Position numbers and translations under genes: made by a program
The notes under the pieces: model-generated
Database searches by the model: none
What the model was told of the DNA's origin: nothing
The model's input: only the letters and a program-made list of their open reading frames with translations
Assembly: GCA_937967705.1 (NCBI GenBank)
Contig: CALCJG010000144.1
Span: 1 to 5,876 of the forward strand
Direction: 5' to 3'
DNA from: an uncultured Spirochaetia bacterium
Lineage (GTDB): Bacteria > Spirochaetota > UBA4802 > JAGODF01
DNA: 5,876 nt
In this document: one piece after another, positions 1-4,838 of the stretch
Numbering within the stretch: position 1 is the stretch's first letter
Layout of the letters: each line of letters opens with the position of its first letter

Positions 1-1
1 T

Positions 2-958
2 ATGATGAACGGGCAAAAAGCGGTACCGCTGGATGCGGGGAGAACCTATGACGTTCTCATCGTGGGAGGCGGTCCGGCGGCCATGACGGCGGCGGTTTAC
101 TGCATGCGTAAGGGTATGGTCTCGGGGCTCCTCACCGCGGATTTCGGCGGACAGGTGGCGGAGACCGCCGCCGTGGAGAACTACCTGGGTTTCCGGTACA
201 TAGACGGCGTAGGCCTGGCGGGCAAGTTTCGGGAACAGGTGGAACAGTTTAAGATCGGGCTTCGGGAGGGGGTCAGGGCCGAAACGGTGGAAGACGGTCC
301 GGTCAAGACGGTGGTCCTGGGAAACGGCGAACGTTTCCGCGCCCGAAGCCTCATCATTACCACCGGCAAGAGCTGGCGCCGGCTGGGGGTTCCCGGGGAA
401 AAGGAGCTTACGGGCCGGGGCGTGGCCTACTGCTCCATATGCGACGCCCCCCTCTTTGCAGGCAAAACCGTGGCCGTGGTGGGGGGCGGCAATTCCGGGG
501 TGGAGTCCGCCATCGATCTGGCCAAAATCGCCTCAAGGGTCGTTCTGGTGCAGTTCCTCGAGACCCTCACGGCGGACCGTATTCTCATCGACACCCTGAA
601 GACCTTCGGCAACGTGGAGATCCTCTACGAGCATGAGGTGACCGCTATTAAGGGGACGGACCGGGTTACCGCCGCCCTGGTGCGCGACCGCAAGTCCGGG
701 GCGGAACGGGATCTGACCCTGGACGGGGTCTTCGTGGAGATAGGCCTGGTCCCCAACTCCGGACTGGTCAAGGGGGTTGTGGAACTCAATGAGTTCGGAG
801 AGATCACGGTGGACTGCGCCTGCCGCACCAACTGTCCGGGTATCTTGGCCGCAGGCGATGTGACATCGGTTCCCTATAAGCAGATCATCATCGCGGCAGG
901 GGAGGGGGCCAAGGCCGCCCTCTCGGCCTACGACTATCTCCTGAAGGAGAAGGTATAA
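2..958 (+). CDS. AhpF-like / thioredoxin reductase-family FAD oxidoreductase
   Basis: The product is a 318-residue pyridine nucleotide-disulfide oxidoreductase of the low-Mr thioredoxin reductase fold. It should pass electrons from NAD(P)H through FAD and a redox-active disulfide to a thioredoxin-like partner in the cytoplasm. Seen in the protein: an FAD dinucleotide-binding motif GGGPAA (residues 22-27), the active-site pair CSIC (144-147), a second nucleotide-binding motif GGGNSG (161-166), and the C-terminal FAD motif AAGD (283-286) followed by PYKQIIIAAGEGAKAALSA. These blocks match the C-terminal half of AhpF more closely than classical TrxB. The NADPH-specific HRRxxxR block of TrxB is replaced by VLVQFLETLTAD, as in NADH-using AhpF, so NADH preference is inferred. 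The AhpF N-terminal thioredoxin-fold region is absent, but the next gene supplies an equivalent. Two ATGs (2 and 5) are candidate starts. The window begins at base 1, so neither a ribosome binding site nor an upstream extension can be excluded. Confidence 0.93.
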   Translation: MMNGQKAVPLDAGRTYDVLIVGGGPAAMTAAVYCMRKGMVSGLLTADFGGQVAETAAVENYLGFRYIDGVGLAGKFREQVEQFKIGLREGVRAETVEDGPVKTVVLGNGERFRARSLIITTGKSWRRLGVPGEKELTGRGVAYCSICDAPLFAGKTVAVVGGGNSGVESAIDLAKIASRVVLVQFLETLTADRILIDTLKTFGNVEILYEHEVTAIKGTDRVTAALVRDRKSGAERDLTLDGVFVEIGLVPNSGLVKGVVELNEFGEITVDCACRTNCPGILAAGDVTSVPYKQIIIAAGEGAKAALSAYDYLLKEKV

Positions 959-960
959 AC

Positions 961-981
961 CGGGAGAACTTCACTCTCCCG
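961..981 (+). other. Perfect 7-bp hairpin just after the reductase gene
   Basis: CGGGAGA (961-967) pairs exactly with TCTCCCG (975-981) around a 7-nt loop, two bases after the reductase stop codon. There is no T run after it, so it is not a classical intrinsic terminator. It may protect the 3' end of the upstream message or act as a processing or attenuation element together with the larger hairpin at 987-1022. The pairing is seen directly; the role is inference. Confidence 0.4.
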
Positions 982-986
982 CAGGA

Positions 987-1022
987 AGGGGTTCCTCCGG
1001 AAGTCATTTCGGAGGAACCTGC
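987..1022 (+). promoter_or_regulatory. Long leader hairpin whose 3' arm copies the downstream Shine-Dalgarno
   Basis: GGTTCCTCCG (990-999) is the exact complement of CGGAGGAACC (1010-1019). The stem extends inwards by a G-T wobble and two A-T pairs to a GTCA tetraloop, about 13 bp in all. No T tract follows, so simple termination is unlikely. The 3' arm contains GGAGGAAC (1011-1018), the same eight bases as the functional Shine-Dalgarno at 1054-1061. The 5' arm could therefore pair with either copy, although the local hairpin should be far more stable. It sits in the 106-nt spacer between the two redox genes. It may tune translation or message stability of the second gene; this role is inferred. 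Confidence 0.5.
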
Positions 1023-1052
1023 CTGTAGAGCAATGAAAAGATTATATTTTAT

Positions 1053-1061
1053 AGGAGGAAC
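1053..1061 (+). promoter_or_regulatory. Strong Shine-Dalgarno of the disulfide oxidoreductase gene
   Basis: AGGAGGAAC ends three bases before the ATG at 1065 (core GGAGG at 1054-1058, six bases away) and fixes that start codon. It lies in an AT-rich, probably unstructured segment (1036-1053), except for its possible pairing with 991-998. Confidence 0.85.
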
Positions 1062-1064
1062 ATT

Positions 1065-1706
1065 ATGGCTCTTTTCGACGAAAAAATAACCGGTCAGCTT
1101 CGGGATATTCTCAAGGGACTGAAGGATAAGGTGACCGTCGTCTTCTTCACTCAGGAGTTCGAGTGCGGCACCTGCCGGGATACCCGGCAATTCCTGGAGG
1201 AGGTTACGGCTCTCTCGGACAATCTCATCCTGACGGTCTGCGATTTCGTCAAGGATAAGGAGAGGGCGGACCTCTACCGTGTGGACAAGATTCCCGCCAT
1301 CGTGCTCCTGGATTCCCGGGACCGGTATACGGGGGTGCGCTTCTTCGGCCTGCCGGGAGGCTATGAGATCAACTCCTTCCTGAAGGCCCTCCTGGAGGTT
1401 TCCGGGGTCCGCGAGGCCGTGCCGGAAACGCTGAAGGCCCGTATCGGGGGGATCAAAAAAGAGATTCACATCCAGGTCTTCATCAGCCTCACCTGCCCCT
1501 ACTGTCCCGCTGCGGTAAGCACCGCCCATCGCCTGGCCCTGGAGAGCGATCTCGTAACCGCCGATATGGTGGAGAGCTCCACCTTTGCGCCCCTGGCCAT
1601 ACGGCACAATGTGAGCTCCGTTCCCAAGATCGTCATCAACGGTACTCAGGAGCTCGTCGGCGCCCAGCCGATGGAGGCCTTTCTGGATGCCATAGAAAAG
1701 CTCTGA
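1065..1706 (+). CDS. Glutaredoxin-like protein disulfide oxidoreductase (PDO), AhpF N-terminal type
   Basis: The product is a 213-residue protein with two thioredoxin folds in tandem, as in archaeal and thermophile PDOs and the N-terminal domain of AhpF. Fold 1 spans about residues 1-115, with CGTC at 34-37 and a cis-proline region KIPAIV near 76-81. Fold 2 spans about 130-213, with glutaredoxin-like CPYC at 144-147 and SVPKIV near 186-191. Both folds keep an intact CxxC, whereas E. coli AhpF keeps only the second pair; this is the PDO arrangement. There is no signal peptide, so it is cytoplasmic. It lies 106 nt downstream of the AhpF-like flavoprotein on the same strand. The natural inference is that the flavoprotein reduces it and that it in turn reduces a peroxiredoxin or other disulfide substrate. 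The start at 1065 is supported by a strong ribosome binding site. The family call is firm; the final acceptor is unknown. Confidence 0.92.
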   Translation: MALFDEKITGQLRDILKGLKDKVTVVFFTQEFECGTCRDTRQFLEEVTALSDNLILTVCDFVKDKERADLYRVDKIPAIVLLDSRDRYTGVRFFGLPGGYEINSFLKALLEVSGVREAVPETLKARIGGIKKEIHIQVFISLTCPYCPAAVSTAHRLALESDLVTADMVESSTFAPLAIRHNVSSVPKIVINGTQELVGAQPMEAFLDAIEKL

Positions 1707-1710
1707 TCCG

Positions 1711-1740
1711 GGGGGAGATCCGTCGGGGAACCCCCTTTTT
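1711..1740 (+). terminator. Probable intrinsic terminator of the redox genes
   Basis: GGGGG (1711-1715) pairs with CCCCC (1731-1735), with a further inner stem TCC/GGG (1719-1721 with 1726-1728) closing a GTCG loop. TTTTT follows at 1736-1740. It begins five bases after the PDO stop codon. The stem is interrupted by a small internal loop, so termination strength is uncertain. Confidence 0.5.
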
Positions 1741-1761
1741 CCCGTTTCGGAGGATGGGGTT

Positions 1762-1782
1762 CGGAAAAAATCGCTTTTTCCG
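1762..1782 (+). other. 8-bp hairpin in the spacer before the small membrane gene
   Basis: CGGAAAAA (1762-1769) and TTTTTCCG (1775-1782) are perfect complements around a 5-nt loop (ATCGC). It could be a second, weaker transcription stop or a 5' leader structure for the gene at 1844. The rest of 1741-1843 shows no clear sigma-70 promoter. Confidence 0.35.
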
Positions 1783-1816
1783 TCTGGGGGTGATACGTTT
1801 GTAACGGGACACATCG

Positions 1817-1825
1817 CCCCCCCCC
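1817..1825. repeat. Homopolymeric tract of nine C
   Basis: Nine consecutive C lie 18 bases before the ATG of the small Cys-rich gene and outside its reading frame; an in-frame TAA is at 1802-1804. G/C tracts of this length are known slippage sites for phase variation in several bacteria. Here any effect would have to act on promoter spacing or on the leader, not on the reading frame. The same tract is also a common sequencing-error site. Confidence 0.6.
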
Positions 1826-1843
1826 TTATGGAAAGAGATTGCC

Positions 1844-2011
1844 ATGCAGATTTTCATCATCATTCTTCTGGCTGTTCTGTCGGCCGCCTACCTGGTCTGG
1901 CGTGTAAGGAAACATGCGGACGGTCGGGGTGAATGCGACTGTCCGCAGTGCTCCGTAAGCGGGTGTGCGGACCGTGACAGACCCTCCGGACCCGTCGCCG
2001 GGAAAAAATAG
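1844..2011 (+). CDS. Small Cys-rich single-pass membrane protein, FeoB-associated type
   Basis: This short gene encodes 55 residues. Residues 2-19 form one hydrophobic helix (IFIIILLAVLSAAYLVW), followed by a basic stretch RVRKH and a cysteine cluster C31, C33, C36 and C41 (CDCPQCSVSGC), with a polar tail ending GKK. A helix, then Arg/Lys, then clustered Cys is the layout of the FeoB-associated Cys-rich membrane proteins. These usually sit beside the ferrous-iron transporter FeoB; their exact role is unsettled. No feoB is visible in this window, so the iron link is inferred from architecture only. The cysteines would face the cytoplasm by the positive-inside rule. The start at 1844 is preceded by a modest purine-rich GGAAAGAG (1830-1837), and no in-frame start exists between the stop at 1802 and 1844. 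A metal-binding or redox peptide of another kind is possible. Confidence 0.68.
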   Translation: MQIFIIILLAVLSAAYLVWRVRKHADGRGECDCPQCSVSGCADRDRPSGPVAGKK

Positions 2012-2013
2012 GA

Positions 2014-2041
2014 TTGACAATTCAAGAAAATTACGTTTTAT
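2014..2041 (+). promoter_or_regulatory. Sigma-70 type promoter for the phosphatidyltransferase-mtaB operon
   Basis: A perfect -35 box TTGACA (2014-2019) is followed after 16 bp by TTTTAT (2036-2041), a four-of-six match to the -10 consensus. The surrounding 2012-2070 is clearly more AT-rich than the flanking genes. It starts two bases after the stop of the small Cys-rich gene, which marks the next two genes as a separate transcription unit with a leader of roughly 90 nt. Confidence 0.6.
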
Positions 2042-2074
2042 CGAAAAATGTTCTTGTAACTATCCCGTGGATGA

Positions 2075-2108
2075 TTCAGATTCTGAAGTCTTCCGGTCCC
2101 CGGACCGG
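2075..2108 (+). promoter_or_regulatory. Two inverted repeats in the leader of the phosphatidyltransferase gene
   Basis: TTCAG (2075-2079) pairs with CTGAA (2083-2087) around ATT. CCGGTCC (2093-2099) is the exact complement of GGACCGG (2102-2108) across two bases, giving a 16-bp near-palindrome. Both lie between the promoter and the start codon at 2139. As DNA they could be an operator; as RNA they give two small hairpins. No T tract follows, so they are not terminators. The role is inferred. Confidence 0.4.
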
Positions 2109-2138
2109 TCATCCCAGAAAAATGACGGATAATAAGGT

Positions 2139-2954
2139 ATGTCTGGATACGATGTGTTCATCTCGCTTCTGCCCCTGGCCGTTTTCTACGGACTGGTCAT
2201 TCTCTCTTTCATCGTTTTTTCCCTGATCATCTATCCCAGACGGCCCAAGAGCCAGGAGGTTCTGGACAAGATGCACCCCACCTTTGTGGGCGTCCTTTTC
2301 CGGGAATGGTGGTATTGGCTGAACAACCCCTTTATCATCCTCTTCACAAAGCTGAAATTCACCCCCAACAACCTCACGGGGATATCCCTTGTGCTGGGCC
2401 TCGTCTCGGGTTATTTCTTTTACCGGGGTGATTTTGCCCTGGCGGGGTGGCTTCTGATCGTCAGCGGGACCCTGGACATCCTGGACGGCCGCCTGGCCCG
2501 GGTGACCAACCAGTCCACTAACGAGGGCGCCTTCTTCGATTCCTGCGCGGACCGCTTCGCCGAGGCGGCGGTCTTTATGGGATTGACCCTCTATTTCCTG
2601 GAGGCCCGGCAGATCACCTGTTTCGGCGAGAAGACCTATTTCTATCTCTGCTTTGCCTGTATCGCCGCGCTCTCGGGCTCCGAACTGGTGAGTTACACCA
2701 AGGCGCGAGCGGAGGCCATCGGTGTTACCACCAAGATGGGGCTCATGCAAAGGCCTGAGCGGGTGGCCAGCCTGGCCTTCATCGCCGTCCTGCATCCCTT
2801 CTTCTCCATTGTCCTCAAGGCGCAGGGGCTGGAGCCGCATTACCCCCTCATCATCATCCTCATCCTGATGGCAGTGCTCACCAATTACACGGCGGTGGCC
2901 CGCATGATAATTCTCTACAGGGGGATCAAGAAGAAGTACTCCCAGAATGCCTAA
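2139..2954 (+). CDS. CDP-alcohol phosphatidyltransferase (membrane phospholipid synthesis)
   Basis: The product is a 271-residue integral membrane enzyme that moves a phosphatidyl group from CDP-diacylglycerol (or a related CDP-alcohol) to an alcohol acceptor. It carries the complete family signature D-x2-DG-x2-AR-x8-G-x3-D-x3-D: D113, D116, G117, A120, R121, G130, D134 and D138, the aspartates that bind the catalytic metal ions. Hydrophobic segments lie near 11-32, 80-112, 141-155, 165-180 and 208-250. The protein has an extra N-terminal helix and a linker with the aromatic patch REWWYWLNNP (55-64) before the catalytic core, unlike compact PgsA. The acceptor (glycerol phosphate, serine, inositol or other) cannot be told from motifs alone. 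The start is bounded by an in-frame TAA at 2133-2135. The AAGG at 2134-2137 is very close to the ATG, so initiation looks weak. It overlaps mtaB by 8 nt and is probably co-transcribed with it. Confidence 0.9.
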   Translation: MSGYDVFISLLPLAVFYGLVILSFIVFSLIIYPRRPKSQEVLDKMHPTFVGVLFREWWYWLNNPFIILFTKLKFTPNNLTGISLVLGLVSGYFFYRGDFALAGWLLIVSGTLDILDGRLARVTNQSTNEGAFFDSCADRFAEAAVFMGLTLYFLEARQITCFGEKTYFYLCFACIAALSGSELVSYTKARAEAIGVTTKMGLMQRPERVASLAFIAVLHPFFSIVLKAQGLEPHYPLIIILILMAVLTNYTAVARMIILYRGIKKKYSQNA

Positions 2955-4218
2955 GACCTTTTCTATAAAGACCCTCGGCTGCAAACTCAATCAGTACGAA
3001 TCCTCCCTCATCGCCTCCCGGCTAACGGACCGGGGGTGGAGGGCCGTACCCTTCGGGGAAACCGCCGATCTGGTGATCATCAACACCTGCACGGTAACGG
3101 ACCGTAGCGATAAAAAATGCCGCAGCTACATACGCCAGGGGGCCCGCTTTGCCGCTGGAGGCAGGGTGATCGTGACGGGCTGCCTGGCGGAAAACCGACC
3201 GGAGGAGCTGGCGGCCATGGGGGAGGTGCTCAGGGTCTTCGGCAACACCGGCAGGGAGGATCTGATCGCTTTCGCCGGGGAGGCCGCCGGCATTCAGGAG
3301 GTCCGCCCCCTTTCGGCCGAGGGGGAATCCCCTCTCCCCTTTTTCCATACCCGGGGCTTTCTCAAGATACAGGACGGCTGCGACGGGAGCTGTTCCTACT
3401 GCGTGGTGCCCTCGGTGCGGGGCCTTCCCTCCAGCCGGCCCCTGCCGGAGATACGGGAACATGCCCGGCGCCTGGCGGAGGCCGGATGTCCCGAGCTGGT
3501 GCTGACCGGCATCACCATAGGTAAATACCTCTGGGAGGGAAGGGATCTTGCGTCGCTGGTGAGGGAACTCCTGACACTGGACGGGGTCTTCCGCATACGG
3601 ATCACCTCTCTGGAGCCCCGGCATGTCACCCCCGCGCTTCGGGAGGTCTTCTCTTCGGAGAGGGTCTGCCGCCATCTGCATCTGCCTCTCCAGTCGGGGT
3701 CCGACCGAATCCTATCCCTGATGAACCGCCCCTACTCGGCAGCGGAGTACAGACGCGTTGTGCGGGATCTAAAAGAACAGGTCCCCCGGCTGGCCCTCGG
3801 CACGGACATCATCATCGGTTTTCCCGGCGAGACAGCAGCGGATTTCGGGGAAAGTCTGCGCCTGGCGGAGGAGTGCGAATTTTCCTACGTCCACCAATTC
3901 ACCTTCTCGCCCCGTACCGGCACACCCGCCGCCTCCATGGAGTACGGCCTCTCCCGCGGGGAACTGGAGGAGAGGGGCCGGCGGATGCGGGAACTTTCCG
4001 CAGCGATGGGTCTGGCCTATAGACAGGGATTTGTCGGCGAGGTGCTGCCTTCGGTCATCGAGAAGAACCGCGGAGGGGAGGGGTACACGGCGGTTTCGGA
4101 CAATTACATCAAGATCCATCTGCCCGACACCCCCGGGGTTGCGGTCCAGTCCGGGAGAATCGTCCCGGTGCTACTCAGAGAGGCTGGCCCGGAAGGAAAC
4201 TACGGAGTCGTCGCCTGA
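2947..4218 (+). CDS. mtaB: tRNA t6A37 methylthiotransferase MtaB
   Basis: This 423-residue radical-SAM enzyme adds a methylthio group at C2 of N6-threonylcarbamoyladenosine 37, giving ms2t6A in tRNAs reading ANN codons. The three methylthiotransferase domains are present. The N-terminal UPF0004 domain has the cysteines of the auxiliary 4Fe-4S cluster: C12 in TLGCKLNQYES, C48 in NTCTVT and C79 in TGCLAE. The radical-SAM core has CxxxCxxC at C145, C149 and C152 (GCDGSCSYC), with later blocks HLPLQSGSD and GTDIIIGFPGE. A C-terminal TRAM-like RNA-binding region spans about 360-415. TLGCKLNQYES and the RGLPSSR context match the MtaB branch rather than MiaB or RimO. The ATG at 2947 places the first cysteine motif at the usual distance from the N-terminus. 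The overlap with the preceding stop (ATGCCTAA) suggests translational coupling. The 3' end overlaps the convergent minus-strand gene by 19 nt. Confidence 0.94.
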   Translation: MPKTFSIKTLGCKLNQYESSLIASRLTDRGWRAVPFGETADLVIINTCTVTDRSDKKCRSYIRQGARFAAGGRVIVTGCLAENRPEELAAMGEVLRVFGNTGREDLIAFAGEAAGIQEVRPLSAEGESPLPFFHTRGFLKIQDGCDGSCSYCVVPSVRGLPSSRPLPEIREHARRLAEAGCPELVLTGITIGKYLWEGRDLASLVRELLTLDGVFRIRITSLEPRHVTPALREVFSSERVCRHLHLPLQSGSDRILSLMNRPYSAAEYRRVVRDLKEQVPRLALGTDIIIGFPGETAADFGESLRLAEECEFSYVHQFTFSPRTGTPAASMEYGLSRGELEERGRRMRELSAAMGLAYRQGFVGEVLPSVIEKNRGGEGYTAVSDNYIKIHLPDTPGVAVQSGRIVPVLLREAGPEGNYGVVA

Positions 4219-4616
4219 GGCTGATCCAGCTCCATCACCACGGCGCCCTTTTCGTCCCGCAGTACGCCGTAAAGCCGAGTCACATGGACGTTCTCGTGGC
4301 GTATTACCTGGTAGCCGAAGAATATCCTGCCTTCCCCGTCGTAAACCCTCAGATGATCCCCGTCCTTCTCGACCCGGTAGCCCTCCATCAGATGCACCGT
4401 ATCCGTTCCCTTCAGGGCAAGGGCCCGCTTTCCCCGGCTGTCGAAGAGACTCAGGGAGAAGGAGGGGAAGGGGTCGGGATAGCGCACCTCCCGGGCGATA
4501 AAGTAAAAAGCCTCCGGGGATCCCTCATTGCCCAGCCGTATCTCGCGGATGAGCCGGCCGTGGTACCGGTAGTTGTGGTAAGCGCTGACCGTTGATGTTT
4601 CGGCACGTATCTCCAT
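4200..4616 (-). CDS. Hypothetical protein, no recognised family
   Basis: This minus-strand gene of 138 codons has a codon pattern like its neighbours (frequent CTG, GGC and GCC, with G/C at third positions). No plus-strand gene occupies 4219-4616, so it is unlikely to be a shadow. The protein has no cysteine, signal peptide or membrane helix. It is rich in charged and aromatic residues and alternates in a way that suggests mostly beta strands, for example FSLSLFDSRG (53-62), HLRVYDGEGRIFFGYQV (88-104) and VTRLYGVLRDEKGAVVMEL (112-130). It is probably a small cytoplasmic beta-sandwich or barrel. The ATG at 4616 is preferred because GAGGGGGA (4622-4629, read on the minus strand) sits five bases upstream; a GTG at 4658 would add 14 residues. 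The gene converges on mtaB, overlapping its last 19 nt, and diverges from the LolA-like gene. I do not recognise its function. Confidence 0.7.
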   Translation of the reverse strand: MEIRAETSTVSAYHNYRYHGRLIREIRLGNEGSPEAFYFIAREVRYPDPFPSFSLSLFDSRGKRALALKGTDTVHLMEGYRVEKDGDHLRVYDGEGRIFFGYQVIRHENVHVTRLYGVLRDEKGAVVMELDQPQATTP

Positions 4617-4838
4617 GAAGGTCCCCCTCGGTGTAACTCGGGGAAGGCGTTTCTCCACTCCTGCAGCCAGGCATTTCTTGCTGGAAGAGCAGCCCCGGGA
4701 TTCCCGTCCCCGTCTCTTCCATGGGACAGACGCGGCGAGAAGTCAATTGATTTACGGCAGGGACGCCAAAATTTTATTTTCGATCATTTACCCAGCCCGG
4801 GACTTACATCAGGGGGGTGGAGGAGCCTCCGTTTTTTT
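4617..4838. other. Divergent intergenic region between the hypothetical and LolA-like genes
   Basis: These 222 bases hold no convincing gene. The part near 4617-4740 is GC-rich like coding DNA. 4741-4792 is a distinct AT-rich patch containing TTGATT (4747-4752) and TTTTAT (4772-4777), 19 bp apart, which could be a weak plus-strand promoter. The same patch read on the minus strand gives TAAAAT (4771-4776), a five-of-six -10 box without a visible -35. The right end carries the terminator-like element at 4819-4838. It probably contains promoters in both directions, but neither is well defined. Confidence 0.4.
4819..4838 (+). terminator. Terminator-like hairpin with T7 just upstream of the LolA-like ORF
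   Basis: GGAG (4819-4822) pairs with CTCC (4827-4830) around GAGC, and seven T follow (4832-4838), ending at the first possible ATG. The stem is only four pairs, or five with an impossibly tight loop. It also contains the only GGAGGAG Shine-Dalgarno-like sequence for the ATG at 4839. It may stop plus-strand transcripts reading through from mtaB, act as an attenuator, or be nothing more than a ribosome binding site next to a T run. Confidence 0.35.

Noticed and set aside
961..1022. Tandem hairpins as an intrinsic terminator between the two redox genes
   Set aside because: Neither stem is followed by a T run, and the next Ts (1045-1050) are more than 20 bases away, so classical termination is not supported.
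1043..1048. TATATT as a -10 box for the PDO gene
   Set aside because: Transcription would begin at or inside the Shine-Dalgarno at 1053-1061, and no -35 box lies at the right distance. The AT-rich stretch is better explained as an unstructured ribosome-binding leader.
888..1814. A 308-codon open frame on the minus strand across the PDO gene
   Set aside because: It is the antisense shadow of a clear PDO gene with two CxxC motifs and a strong ribosome site. Its translation is low-complexity and matches nothing recognisable.
2014..2226. A 70-codon plus-strand frame starting at TTG within the promoter box
   Set aside because: Its start coincides with the -35 element TTGACA and it overlaps the phosphatidyltransferase start in another frame. 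There is no ribosome site or recognisable domain.
2109..2990. A 293-codon minus-strand frame opposite the phosphatidyltransferase
   Set aside because: It is the shadow of a gene carrying the complete catalytic signature. The antisense product is hydrophilic and rich in H, G, E, Q and D, as is usual for the complement of membrane-helix codons in GC-rich DNA.
3022..3681. A 219-codon minus-strand frame within mtaB
   Set aside because: It is an antisense artefact of GC-rich coding sequence. The plus strand encodes all MtaB cluster cysteines without interruption.
4031..4501. A 156-codon plus-strand frame running from mtaB into the minus-strand gene
   Set aside because: It is rich in Arg, Pro and Ser, has no ribosome site, and lies over two better-supported genes.
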